A stretch of DNA of 64,000 bases from CAWFGS01 sp963815535 (GCA_963815535.1 CAWFGS010000001.1:310001-374000); one strand, 5' to 3'. Shown: positions 50,300-62,578, counted from the first letter of the stretch. Notes: a model not told the origin generated them from the sequence alone. Numbers and translations are program-made.

Positions 50300-50901
50300 A
50301 TGACCACATCGTTCGACAGTTTGGAGCAAGTGCGCGCGGATATCGCACGCCATCTCGCCCACGGTGCCGCCAGCCGCAAATCCGCCATGCATACGCCGGT
50401 GGTCGGCACGGCGGATGGCGATCTGCGTGTGATGGTTCTGCGCGAATATGACGCCGCAGCCCACGCTTTTGCGGTTCCACACCGATGCGCGCAGCCCGAA
50501 GGTTGCCGCCATTCGTGCCGATCCGGCAGTATCCATCTGCGCCTACGATGCCGGAGCGAAAGTGCAGATACGGATGCGCGGCGTGGGCAGGGTGGAGCAT
50601 ATGTCGGACGCCGCCACCGCCAAATGGGATGAAAGCACGAACTTCGCGCGGCGATGCTATCTGGTGGAAGGCGCTCCCGGCTCCCCGATGGCGCGCGCCG
50701 GATCGGGTCTGCCGGATTGGGCGGAGGGCATTCAACCCACCGACGAACAGATCGCGCCGGGGCGGGCGAACTTCGCGGTTCTGCTGATCACGGTCACCGA
50801 TTACGATTGGCTGTATCTATCGAATGACGGGCACAGACGCGCTCATACTGACCGTGCGGGCGGGCGAAGGAACGCCCGAAATGCAATGGGTGGCCCCCTA
50901 A
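50300..50901 (+). CDS. Pyridoxamine 5'-phosphate oxidase-like flavin-binding protein, frameshifted
   Basis: FMN-binding split-barrel fold. MTTSFDSLEQVRADIARHLA, HTPVVGTADGDLRVMVLREYD, then after a frame change near 50470 TLRFHTDARSPKVAAIRADP, ARRCYLVEGAPGSPMA and FAVLLITVTDYDWLYLSNDG, the last two typical of PNPOx-like proteins. A second shift near 50860 restores EMQWVAP and a stop at 50901. Whether it oxidises pyridoxamine phosphate is uncertain; many such proteins act on other flavin-dependent substrates. Confidence 0.8.
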
Positions 50902-51388
50902 CATGTTACATCTACGACATGGTTTTGGAGAAATATCGCGCTTGCCATCTGTCGAGGGTTTCTGCGGGCTAGAGCGCCAAAATATGCGATCAGATGTGAC
51001 CTTACGTTTTTCGCGTTTGGCTTGGGTTTCGATGATCAATCTATCGGGCATGAGCCATGTCATAATGTGAACGCAGCGTAGTAGGACAGGCTACTGTCAG
51101 GCAGTCCATCATTGGGTGTCATGCGATGCTTGACACTGCACCTATTTCGAATCGTTTCGGCGTGTCCGTAACGGAGATAGTCAGGCGTGTTGGTGGTACC
51201 CACTAGGATATGAGCGCGATGCTCAACGGCTGCGCCGCCATATCGGCGATGATAGTACTGTGGTTCTGGGGGGGGGTAGGGTTCAGAGGCAATACGCTGC
51301 TGTGGATGCAGGTAGCTTATGATCTGGCGCAAGTTCGGTTGAGTGGAAAGTAGCCAGCAGTAGAGCGGATGGAGGTAGAACAAATTAA
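50902..51388. other. Gene-poor, AT-richer stretch with a G9 run
   Basis: No protein family recognised in either strand. It contains a run of nine G (51268-51276) and a 107-codon open frame on the minus strand (51060-51383) that looks like chance. A 47-residue hydrophobic open frame on the plus strand (51210-51353) is treated as a finding. Composition and position beside the orphan membrane gene suggest acquired or degenerate DNA. Confidence 0.5.
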
Positions 51389-52122
51389 TTATGTAGCAGT
51401 CTTCAGAAACGCGTCTTCAATCTTATCCTCAAACTCAAAACCTGGAACTTGCCGATTTGGAAAAACTCTCTTGCATTTTTCTGCGAACTTTTTTGCTAGT
51501 CTCAAACCATCTTGTGTATCCCGTTCTAACATATCGATGAGTGGCACTATCACGCTTTCAAGGGTTCTAGCTTTCATTCGAAGCCGCACAGCTTCTTGCC
51601 CGTCGATGGGAGTGGAGATGATGTCGTTTTCTCCGAACTTGATATCAGTACATCCATCAAGGATCCCCTGAAGTTCTTGCTTCAGCTCTCCGTATTTTTC
51701 TAGCGCGACCATGTCCGCTAAGTAACGTCGAGCCAGTAAGTCTAATTCGGTTAAAAAGTCGACTTCGCCTACTGACAAGAAAATCGAAAGCTGTAGGCGC
51801 AAAACGCAAATCTCTTGACGCTTGCTTACCTGCAAACGCCGACACACGCCGTTGAGGGGAACCCACCAGCTCGTCATACCGGTCGCTTGAGCATTTCTCG
51901 AATGTGTAATGTCGTTACTGCTAGATCATTTACTATTGACCCCAGCTTGGCGTGAATTCGGTAAATTGAAGCGAATGCTTTCTCTTCTCTATTGATCCGG
52001 GCTCTTTCAAGAGTTTCACGCGATGCCGGTTTGCGAAAACCAGGCTGGAATTGCTCCTGCTGCTGCGCCAATAAGCGCACCTACAATCGCGGACCAAAAC
52101 TCGGGCTGAACCAATTAACCAT
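51389..52122 (-). CDS. Orphan membrane-anchored coiled-coil protein, reconstructed across frameshifts
   Basis: Three overlapping frames read as one protein. ATG at 52122 gives MVNW, and with a one-base correction continues VQPEFWSAIVGALIGAAAGA, a membrane helix. Next come TLERARINREEKAFASIYRI and KLGSIVNDLAVTTLHIREML, a charged helical segment, then VGEVDFLTELDLLARRYLAD and KYGELKQELQGILDG, ending FEFEDKIEDAFLKTAT. Frame changes near 52110, 52035, 51890 and 51780. I do not recognise a family; the TM-plus-helix build resembles small orphan proteins of genomic islands. Visibly less GC-rich than its neighbours, consistent with transfer. Confidence 0.5.
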
Positions 52123-52134
52123 TAAAATTGCTTT

Positions 52135-53810
<1,676 letters not shown>

Positions 53811-53949
53811 CGGGCGGTCCTTCGGATCGATGTCGGTAAGGGAGTGTGGATTTGCCCGGCAGATAGGCGGTGCGGCGCGCGCGGGCAAGCGGTGTCGCCT
53901 ACGGCACTGGACTTGGCGCGGCATGCGGGCGGCGATAGCAGCAGCCGCC

Positions 53950-55341
53950 ATGATCAAATCCACCCTCGCGCTCGCCGCGCTTTCGCTCTCCGTTTCCCTA
54001 CCGCCGCTCGCCGCCGCGCAAGGACGTCCGATGCGCTGATCGGCGCGAGGCGGATGGGGCGCTGGACGGCGATACGGTCGCCTAGGATTTCGTCGAAGGC
54101 ATCACGACCGAAGTCGGACCGCGGCAGGCCGGGCACGGAGGCTGAGAAGCGCGGGCGCGACTGGGCGGTGGCATGGCTGCGCGCGCAACGGCTTCGCCAA
54201 TGTCGCGGACGAACCGTTCATGATGGACACCTGGGTGCCGGGCGACAACCACAGCGCGCGAAGTTGTCAGCCCGTTCCCGCAGCCGTTCGTCATCGCGCC
54301 GCTGGGCAACAGCGCATCGACCGGGCCGGACGGGATCACGGCAGAGGTGGTGCTAGTTCACGACGTCGCCGATCTGATCGCCGCACCGATGGGCAGCCTG
54401 ACCGGCAAGATCGCCTATATCTCCCATTCGATGACGCCGACGCAGGATGGTTCGCAATACGGCTTTGCCGGGCCCGCACGCTGGGTCGGGGCGGGCATCG
54501 CGGCGCAGCAAGGGCGCGGTCGCCACGGTCATCAAGTCGGTCGGCACGGATTATCACCGCAACCCGCATACCGGCGGCACCGGCTTTCCCGATGGCGTCG
54601 CGCCGACGCCCGGCGGGCGCGCTGTCGCTGCCCGATGCCGCCAATCTGGAACGCATGTTCGACGCGCGGGCAGCCGATCACGATGAAGCTGGTGCTGACG
54701 CCGCAGCGATCTGGGCCAGACGCGCAGCGGCAACGTGGTGGGCGAGATCGTCGGGCGCGATCCGTCGCTGCCGCCGGTGCTGCTCGCCTGCCACCTCGAC
54801 AGCTGGTGGAACGGCACGGGCGCGTTCGACGATGGCGCAGGCTGCGGCATCGTGGCGGCGGCGGCGCTGAACGTCGCAGAAGCGCGGCCAGCCGCTGCGC
54901 ACCATCCGCGTGCTGATGGCAGGGGCGGAGGAAGTCGGGCTGTGCGGCAGCAAAGCCTATTCCGCGGCGCATATCGACGAACCGATCGCCGTCGGTCTGG
55001 AAAGCGATTTCGGCGCGGACCGCATCTGGCAGTTCGAGAGCAATTTCCGCGAAACGAATCCCGATCTGCATGCGCAGACTCGCCAGTGCGGTCGCGCGGT
55101 TCGGCGTGTCGGATTCGCACCATCGTCGCGACCGGCGGCGCGGACATCAATATCGCCCGCGATCAGAAGGGCGCGATCATCGATCTGCAGCAGGACGGCA
55201 CCCGCTATTTCGATCTGCACCACACGCCCGACGATACGCTGGACAAGATCGATCCCGGTGCAATTGCGCCAGAACGTCGCGGTCTGGACCCAGGTCGCCG
55301 GGATCCTGGCGAACGAAGCCGATCCGATCGAAGGGCAGTGA
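53950..55341 (+). CDS. M28-family zinc aminopeptidase, heavily frameshifted
   Basis: Exported peptidase. Signal peptide STLALAALSLSVSLPPLAAA, then scattered in three frames: DWAVAWLRANGFANVADEP-like, GKIAYISHSMTPTQDGSQYG, VATVIKSVGTDYHRNPHTGG, and the zinc site LLACHLDSWWNGTGAFDDGA (His, Asp) with AGAEEVGLCGSKAY (two Glu) and HHTPDDTLDKID near the end (His). At least ten frame changes are needed between 54030 and 55262, the highest density in the window. The motifs stay in order, so the intact gene is evident. Confidence 0.78.
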
Positions 55342-55368
55342 CCGCATATAAGTAAGAGGCGAAACTCG

Positions 55369-55445
<77 letters not shown>

Positions 55446-55493
55446 ACAGGAGTTTTCGTATGACCGAGGCCGGTTCCGAACCCACTGGGCCCG

Positions 55494-55570
55494 TGGTGGG
55501 CCCGGCAGGATTCGAACCCGCGACCTAGCCGTTATGAGCGGCCAGCTCTAACCAACTGAGCTACAGGCCC
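55494..55570 (-). tRNA. tRNA with CAT anticodon, Ile2-like
   Basis: 77 nt on the minus strand. Acceptor GGGCCTG/CGGGCCC, D-arm GCTCAGTTGGTTAGAGC, anticodon loop CTCATAA, T-arm GGTTCGAATCC, CCA encoded. CAT normally means Met, but the sequence around the anticodon and variable loop (CTAGGTCGC) resembles bacterial tRNA-Ile2, where the first anticodon C is converted to lysidine so that AUA is read as Ile. Elongator Met is the alternative. Confidence 0.8.
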
Positions 55571-55651
55571 ACAAGCTCTCCGTCACCGGTTCGCGCCGCC
55601 TAGCCAGTTGCAGGCGTCGCTGTGCAAGCACAAACTGTCGCGCCAATCGAC

Positions 55652-56697
55652 TCATGTCGCGGTCAGCGTTCGACCGCCTGCCATGATCTCCGCCACGCTG
55701 GTCGGCTCGCACGTCCAGCGTGTCGCAGATAGGCGTAACACGGTGCGCCACCAATCGTAGAGCCGATCGAGATCGGCTTCCGTCCGCACATAGGGCGTGT
55801 TGCCGGGCACGAGCGACGGGCTGTGGAACGACAGCACCAGCAGCGGCAAGCCGTCGTCGACCGCAATGTCGATGCCGCGCATCGCCTCCTCCGCCGTGAC
55901 CCCTTCGGGCGTCAGCGATATCCGTTCCAGCAGCCCGGCTTCGCCAGCATCGCACGCGCGCGCGGGTGTTTCGCCAGCGCGGATAAAGCGCATCGCCCCT
56001 GTTTGCGCAGCATCCCCCAAAATACGGTCGTCAGCGGCAGTTCCAGCACGCTGCCGGGACCGTCCGTCCAATAGGGGTCAAGCGGATGGCGGCGGTAATC
56101 GGGGCCATGCCCGCGCGCTGTAATCGAACTTGCGCACGCACCGAACTGTCGATCCCGACGCCCGGCATCGCGCAGCAATTGCGCGGTATGCGGGCCGAGG
56201 CCGTAGCGCCCGGCGCGGTAGATCTGCGGATCGACCGCGAAGTTTTCGGCGATCGCATCGCGCAGTTGTAGGAATTTCGCCGCTTCCAATTCGCGCGGCA
56301 GGTTTCCGGCAAAGCTGTTGCGGACGTTGATCTCTTCGGTCATGCGGCGGATTGACCCATGGGTGCAACTGGATGCCGATTTCCGCCGTGCCGCGCTTCG
56401 CCGCGTCGGCCAGGATTGCGATCGCTTCGGCGGTCCGTCGCCACGGGCCAGTCGATCAGATAGACCGGGACGACGCCCAGACCTTCGCAGAACTGCTGAA
56501 ACTTTTCGAGGCGCGCGACATGGGCGAGGCCGTAGCCATCGCGGGCGGAACGGGCCGTCCCAATCGAATTCCTCTTCCGTATCGACGGTCAGCAGAGACC
56601 GCTGGCCGAATTCGGGCGCAAAGCGAGCGCGCGCGGCCGCATCGGGCGGGCTCAAGAGCGACGGCTGCGCGGCACTGGCATCTGTCCGATCTGTCAT
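55652..56697 (-). CDS. WalW-type polysaccharide deacetylase family protein, frameshifted
   Basis: NodB-like fold. RSLLTVDTEEEFDWDGPF holds the first Asp pair, then (shifted) VVPVYLIDWPVA, the zinc motif EIGIQLHPWVNPP, NSFAGNLPRELEAAKFLQLR, the RAGRYGLGPHTAQLL strand and LPLLVLSFHSPSLVPGNTPY with the catalytic His. Frames change near 56530, 56430, 56345, 56155, 56120 and 55945. Probably acts on cell-surface or capsular glycans. Sits 27 bp downstream of a histidine kinase gene, an arrangement repeated in related genomes. Confidence 0.75.
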
Positions 56698-56724
56698 TCG
56701 CTCCCCGTCTGCGCGCAACTTCAG

Positions 56725-58535
56725 CTAGGCAGGCGGGCGGGCGCTGGTCAACAACGGTTGGCGCGTCGGTAGGCACGACGTGTTGGCGCAACTGGCGGGT
56801 AGGGACAGTTGCAGCAGATCGCCCGACTGCACCAGATCGCCGCCGACGCTGCGCGCTTCGCCCGGGCCAGACGCAATGCGAAACCTGCGCCGAAGAACCC
56901 GGCGCTCAGCACCGCCGGCGTGCGGGCTTGACCACGGCCTGAAAGAGTCGGTCTTCACCGCGGAGCGCTGGCGGGAAGATCGCAGCGACAGGATGCGCTG
57001 TCGTCGGTCCTGCGCCAATGCGAGCGATCAGCGTTTCGCCCGCCGCGATGCGAGCCCGCCAACGACGCGAGAATTCGCCAGACCAGCGCCTCGCGCGTCG
57101 CGCATCGGCGACGGGACCGGACAATCGGCTCGGTCGCGAGATCGACCGTCAGCCCGGCATTCGCGGCTGCGACCAGATCTGTGCCAGCTGTGCTCGATTT
57201 GGCGGCAACGATTGCGCGCGAGGTCGGCCTCGCCCGGTTCGAGTTCCAGCGCGCCCGCTTCTGCAATCGGGCCATACGGTCCAGTTCGTCGAACCCGGCC
57301 AGCATGCGCGCGCTGTCCCCGGCAATCGTCGGCGGCCAGCGCGCGATATTCGTGCGGGGCAGGGCCGAACATCTGCTGCTGGATGACTTCGGCAAAACCC
57401 TGAATCGCATTCACCGGCGTGCGCAATTCATGCAGCAATTCGCGCAGCGCGGTCGCGCGTTGCTCGTTCGCTGTCGCGCATTCGTCGGCGACTGCCGGCC
57501 GCGCGCGGAACTTGCCCGGCATACCCAGTAAAACTGCCGCTATCGCGCGTAAAACGCGGCAGCGGCATCGACTATCCAGTCCCCGGCGATCAGCGGGCGC
57601 TCCGCCAAGCTGCAACTTCGCGCCGACGGTGTTGGCTGACCGCAGGTCGATAGGCCGTCGCGCATTGCACCCGGTTGTTGCGGCAGCGCATACCGACGAC
57701 CATCGGCGCAACGTCGGCATCGGCCCAATCGATCCGGCCACGCGCGATCGGCAAGTGAAGGCGAACCGCTGCGGCGATCGTGCCTTCGTCTGCGTGATCG
57801 ATCGACGTGTCGCCGAGCGCCGGCTGCGGCTCGTGGCTGCGGTTTGTCACGCCGCTATTGCCGGAATGCTCGATCCGCCGCACCAACGCGCCGATCTGGC
57901 TTTCGGGCCTCGTATCGGGCGCAGTGTCGGATTCGGTACATCGCGCTGCGTGCCGCATCCGGCTGTCGCATTGGGCGCTGGCACCGGTTTGCGTCGGCTC
58001 CGGCTTTGGCAGGCCGCGATCGCTGTACGCCCAGCCGGTCCAGCACCTCAACCGCGCCATCGGGCAAGTCCGCTGCGCAGCCGCAGGAAGCCGCGCGCAC
58101 GAATGGGCAGGCGCGGGATCAACGCTACCCACTCGGCTTCGGTCAAGCTGGGCGCGCGCCAGAGCGGCGGCTGCGACCGCCGGTTCGTCCTCCGCCAGAT
58201 GCGCGGCCAGTTCGGGATTGACGAACCGCCAGCCGGTTTCCGCGCATCAGTGCCGCACGTTCGCCGGCGCGATCCGCTTCACCCAACGCGCCCAAGCCGC
58301 AGCCAGGCCGCCGCCAGCAAGGTTGTCGTCCGACGGCCAGCGTCGTCGATACTGCCGAGCAGGTCAGCAATTGCCGAAATTGCGTGCGCGCCAGCCCGTC
58401 GCCGCCAGCGCGGTGGCGCAATACCGTGGCAAGGCGATCGTCGAAGATGCATGGGGGCGGTGCGTCAACTCCGGCGGACGGGCTGCGGGCGGTTTGGGCG
58501 ACCGCTCCTATGCGCGGACCAACCGGGTTAGACAT
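56725..58535 (-). CDS. Sensor histidine kinase paired with WalW, heavily frameshifted
   Basis: N-terminus MSNPVGPRIGAVAQTARSPS at 58535; a poorly conserved 350-residue sensory part follows, broken by many frame changes and without recognisable domains. The kinase core is clear near 57440: LRELLHELRTPVNAIQGFAE with the phospho-acceptor His, then VIQQQMFGPAPHEYRALAA and ARMLAGFDELDRMARL. The ATP-binding end is EARSVGGDLVQSGDLLQLSL. At least eight indels are needed. No response regulator is adjacent. Confidence 0.7.
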
Positions 58536-58745
58536 GGCGGGTGCATGCCCGGCGGCTAGCATTTATGCACATCTGTCGAACGCGGCACTGCGTGCGTGCG
58601 TTGCAAAGCGGGACAATTGCTGGCAAGAATAATAATATTAGCAAACGCACGCATCGAATGATGGGTTTCGCAAACCGCGCAATGGTTCGTTCATATGCGA
58701 TCTTGCCGATCGAAGCCGTCTGTCGTGATATAGGGAGGCTTCGCG

Positions 58746-59220
58746 ATGGCCAATCTCGATGACATCGATCGGCGGTTGCTGGCAGAATTGCAGGATCGAA
58801 GGGCGCGTCACCAATGTCGAACTGGCCCAGCGCGTCGGCCTGACCGCGCCGCCATGCCTGCGCCGGGTCCGCACGTTGGAAGAAGACGGCGTCATTCGCG
58901 GCTATCACGCCGATCTGGACGCATCGAAGCTGGGCTTCGCCATCACGGTTTTCGCCATGGTCAGTTTGAAAAGCCAGGCGGCGGACGCGTTGCGCGAGTT
59001 CGAAGAGCACATGAACACCCTGCCCGAAGTGCGCGAGGTGCATATGCTGAACGGCGAAATCGATTTCATCCTGAAAATCGTCAGCCGCGATTTGCAGAGC
59101 TTTCAGGAATTCCTGACCGGCAAGCTGACGCCTGCGCCCAATGTCGACAACGTGAAGACATCGCTGACGATCCGCACTGCCAAACACGAGCCGGGCGTGC
59201 CGTTGGCGCAGGATGGCTGA
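58746..59220 (+). CDS. Lrp/AsnC-family transcriptional regulator, frameshifted once
   Basis: MANLDDIDRRLLAELQD starts the helix-turn-helix; after a one-base shift near 58798 VTNVELAQRVGLTAPPCLRR and VRTLEEDGVIRGYHADLDAS complete it, followed by the ligand-binding RAM domain (GFAITVFAMVSLKS, EVREVHMLNGEIDFILKIV). Regulates amino-acid metabolism genes; target not evident. The stop overlaps the next start by 8 bp. Confidence 0.88.
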
Positions 59221-59660
59221 GGAATTGACCGACGAACGGAAACTGACCGGCAAATGCCTGTGCGGCAAAGTCGGCGATTGCCCTGTTCGATGCAAAACCC
59301 GCCATCGATGTCTGCCATTGCGTCATGTGCCAAAGCTGGAACGGCAGTTGCTATGCCGGGGTGCAGGGCGCGCGGCACGAAATTGCCGGCGAAGACAGCG
59401 TCACGGTCTATCGATCCAGCGACTGGGCGGAACGCGCATTTTGCAGACATTGCGGCAGCAATCTGTATTTCCGCTTCATACCATCCGACCATACGAGCTT
59501 TCTCGCCGGCCTGTTCGAACTGCCCACCGATTTCGCCGTGACGCAGGAGATATTCCACGACAGCAAACCCGCCTGGTGCGAGCTTGCGAACGACAGCGAG
59601 AAGAAAACCGGTGCGGAAATCATTGCCGAGGCGGAAGCGGCGGGATTTACCTTCGACTGA
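59213..59660 (+). CDS. GFA (Gfa/CENP-V-like) zinc-binding protein, frameshifted once
   Basis: Small zinc-binding fold: KCLCGKVG, then after a shift near 59275 DVCHCVMCQSWNGSCYAG and FCRHCGSNLYFR supply the cysteine ligands. Founding members were proposed to add formaldehyde to glutathione, but most are uncharacterised. ATG overlaps the Lrp stop, so the two are likely co-transcribed. Its stop abuts the accC stop (59661). Confidence 0.82.
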
Positions 59661-61017
59661 TCAGGGTGTCGCGCGCGGTCCAGCCATTCTTCCAGCCATT
59701 TGATGGAATAATCGCCGCTGACGACATCGTCCTGCTGGATCAGTTCGCGGTGGAGCGGGATCGACGTTTTCACGCCTTCGATCACCATTTCTTCCAGCGC
59801 GCGGCGCAGCCGCATGATGCATTTTTCGCGAGTGCGGCCATAGACGATCAGTTTGGCGATCATCGAATCGTAATAGGGCGGGATGCGGTATCCGGCGTAC
59901 AGGCCGCTATCGACGCGCACATGCATACCGCCCGCCGCGTGATAGGTCGTGACCAGCCCGGGCGACGGGGCGAAGGTGAACGGGTCTTCGGCATTGATCC
60001 GGCATTCGATCGCGTGACCTTCGAACTCGGACCTCGTCCTGTGTGACCGACAGCGGCTTGCCCGCAGCGATGCGGATCTGTTCGCGCACCAGATCGATGC
60101 CGGTAATCATTTCGGTGACCGGATGTTCGACCTGCAGCCGGGTGTTCATTTCGATGAAATAGAACTCGCCGTCTTCCCACAGAAATTCGATCGTGCCTGC
60201 ACCGCGATAACCCATGTCGGCCATCGCATCGGCGCAAATTTCGCCCATACGGTTGCGCTCTTCGGGCGAGAGGACGGGGGAGGGCGCTTCTTCCAGCACC
60301 TTCTGATGGCGGCGTTGCAAGCTGCAATCGCGTTCGCCCAGATGGATCGCATTGCCTTCGCCGTCGCCGAACACCTGAAATTCGATGTGGCGCGGATTGC
60401 CGAGATATTTTTCCAGATAGACGGTCGCATCGCCGAACGCGGCTTTCGCTTCGTTGCCCGCCTGCTGCATCAGCGTGGGCAGATCCTCGGCCCGTTCGCA
60501 GACCTTCATGCCGCGCCCGCCGCCGCCCGATGCGGCCTTGACGATCACCGGATAGCCGATTTCGTCGGCGATCCTGCGCAGCTTCTGCCGGGTCGGTGAT
60601 CGCGCCGTCGCTGCCCGGGAACCAGCGGCAGGCCGAGCGCGCCTGCGCGTGCGCTTCGCCTCGACCTTGTCGCCCATCGTGCGGATATGTTCGGGCTTCG
60701 GCCCGATCCACTTGATATCGTGCGCTTCGACGATGTCGGCGAATTTCGCATTTTCGGACAGGAAGCCGTAACCGGGGTGGATGGCGTCGCAATGCGCGAT
60801 TTCGGCGGCCGAGATGATCGCCGCGACATTCAGATAGCTGTCGGTGGCAGGCGGCGGGCCGATGCAGACCGCATGATCGGCGAGGCGCACATGCATGGCA
60901 TCGGCATCGGCGGTGGAATGGACCGCAACGGTTTCGATGCCCATTTCATGCGCGGCACGATGGATACGCAAGCGCGATTTCGCCGCGATTGGCGATCAGG
61001 ATGCGGGTAATGCTCAT
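59661..61017 (-). CDS. accC: Biotin carboxylase subunit of acetyl-CoA carboxylase, frameshifted
   Basis: Carboxylates the biotin on AccB. Visible: SITRILIANRGEIAL start, HPGYGFLSENAKFADI, VKAASGGGGRGMKVCE (ATP loop), HIEFQVFGDGEGNAIHLGER, FYFIEMNTRLQVEHPVTEMI (active-site Glu and Arg) and RIPPYYDSMIAKLIVYG. Frames change near 60980, 60610, 60030 and 59670. The start is 8 bp after accB. Confidence 0.95.
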
Positions 61018-61025
61018 GCTGCCGT

Positions 61026-61559
61026 TCAGCCGATTACGACGAGCGGCTGATCGAATTCGACCGGCTGCGCGTTATCGACCAGCATTTCGCTGACCGTGCC
61101 GGCCTTGTCCGCGATGATGGGGTTCATCACCTTCATCGCTTCCACGATGACCAGCGTATCGCCCTTCGCGACGTTGTCGCCCACCTTGACGAATGGCGCG
61201 GCGCCCGGTTCTGCCGACAGATAGACCGTGCCGACCATGGGGGAACGTACCGCATCTGCGGACACGGCGGACGCCACACCGGCTGCACCTGTTCCCCGGT
61301 CGGCGCGGCACCCGGCGTTTCCGGTGCAGCAGTCAGGCCCGATGTCGGCGCAGCGGCGGGCGCGGCAACGGTCATTGCGCGCGAAACGCGGATCTTGCGC
61401 TTGCCATCTTCCACCGTCAATTTCGGTGAGGCCCGTTTCGCCCAGCATTTCGGCCAGTTCGCGGACGAGCTTCGTGTCCACGTTCATTCCGCTTTCGCTG
61501 GCACTGCTACTGCCGCTTTTCTTGACGTTCGTGTCGGCGTTACTGTCGGCGCTGGCCAT
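61026..61559 (-). CDS. accB: Biotin carboxyl carrier protein, frameshifted
   Basis: ESGMNVDTKLVRELAEMLGE, then an Ala/Pro-rich linker after a frame change near 61425, and a lipoyl-like C-terminal domain VRSPMVGTVYLSAEPGAAPF with the biotinyl Lys in VIVEAMKVMNPI. A second shift near 61270 restores the domain frame. Operon aroQ-accB-accC. Confidence 0.93.
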   Translation of the reverse strand: MASADSNADTNVKKSGSSSASESGMNVDTKLVRELAEMLGETGLTEIDGGRWQAQDPRFARNDRCRARRCADIGPDCCTGNAGCRADRGTGAAGVASAVSADAVRSPMVGTVYLSAEPGAAPFVKVGDNVAKGDTLVIVEAMKVMNPIIADKAGTVSEMLVDNAQPVEFDQPLVVIG

Positions 61560-61657
61560 CAATGCCTCTTCATTGCAATCAGCCTGCCCCTATGCGCGGG
61601 CTGCAGGGCGGTTGCAAGTTTCAACGGGGCGTATTGCACGGCTCGCAGCGCCGCACG

Positions 61658-62098
61658 CTACAGTGCCGCGGCCTTTTCCAACGCCACGAGGTAGCTGCGC
61701 GCGCCCAGGCCGGACACGGTTTCCACCACGCCTGCCGCAATGATAGGAATGATGGCGAAACGGCTCGCGCGTCATCGGGTCGGACAGATGCACTTCGATA
61801 ACCGGGCGTCGCGATCGCCTTGATCGCATCGAGCAGCGCGATCGAGGTGTGGGTGTACCCGGCGGCGTTGAGCAGCACGGCCTTCGCGCCATTCGCCTGC
61901 GCCTGATGCAGCCAGTCGATCAGCTGCCCTTCGTGATTGGACTGTTTGCATATCACCGAATGGTTCAGTTCCGACGGCGCGGTCGTGCAGCATCGCGTCG
62001 ATATCGGCCAGCGTTTGCGTGCCGTAAATGTCGGGCTCTCGCGTTCCCAGCAGGTTCAGATTGGGGCCGTTCAGAACATGAATTGCAGGCGGGATCAT
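61658..62098 (-). CDS. aroQ: 3-dehydroquinate dehydratase, type II, frameshifted
   Basis: Shikimate-pathway enzyme. IHVLNGPNLNLLGTREPDIY with the catalytic Tyr; after a frame change near 61985 QSNHEGQLIDWLHQAQ, VLLNAAGYTHTSIALLDAI (His motif) and, after a shift near 61805, VIEVHLSDPMTREPFRHHS. A last shift near 61755 restores AGVVETVSGLGARSYLVALE. The standard aroQ-accB-accC order supports it. Confidence 0.92.
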
Positions 62099-62167
62099 GG
62101 GAATCGTTCCGGGCTGAAGCTGCTGGAAACGCGAGACATGGACCGGGTGTTACACGGTCCTGGCGAT

Positions 62168-62578
62168 TTAATCGACGCCCTTGACCTTACCCCATTGGCG
62201 CGCTGCGGTGTAGCCGAGATAGCCTGTGCCAAACAGTGCATAGAGCGGTTCGGGCAAGCCGTTGAGATAGGCGTTCATTCCCGCTGCAATGTCGCGGGCG
62301 ACGCCGGGATCGAACGCGGCCAGCATGCCCATCGGAATCGCGGCGAGCAGCATGACGTACATGACATAGAGGAAACTGGGCCGGGCGCGGCTGGTCCACG
62401 GATCGGTCGATCGCGCTTCGGCGACGATGGCGGCCAGGCGCGCCTCGATCGCTTTCAGCTGCTGGCTTCCCTCCAGCTCTATCAGTTGCAGCTTCGCTTT
62501 GGCGCGTGCTTCCTTGTCGGGAATGATCTTGTCGATGATGGAGGAAATGGGGCCGATCAGGGAATCGAGTAGGGGCAT
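62168..62578 (-). CDS. GTA-type holin (3TM holin family)
   Basis: Intact, 136 residues. Amphipathic N-terminus (SLIGPISSIIDKIIPDKE), a coiled-coil helix (AKLQLIELEGSQQLKAIEAR), then STDPWTSRARPSFLYVMYVM and LAAIPMGMLAAFDPG, a short loop, and LYALFGTGYLGYTAARQWGK. The PWTSRARP motif plus helices match the holin family of gene transfer agents (PF11351 type), which release GTA particles by piercing the inner membrane. No endolysin or head/tail gene is nearby. Confidence 0.78.
   Translation of the reverse strand: MPLLDSLIGPISSIIDKIIPDKEARAKAKLQLIELEGSQQLKAIEARLAAIVAEARSTDPWTSRARPSFLYVMYVMLLAAIPMGMLAAFDPGVARDIAAGMNAYLNGLPEPLYALFGTGYLGYTAARQWGKVKGVD

Noticed and set aside
51268..51276. G9 run as a phase-variation switch
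   Set aside because: It lies in no convincing gene, and homopolymer length is unreliable in a sequence with this many indels.
51060..51383. A 107-codon minus-strand open frame
   Set aside because: No family resemblance, improbable composition and no ribosome-binding site; probably chance in a degenerate stretch.
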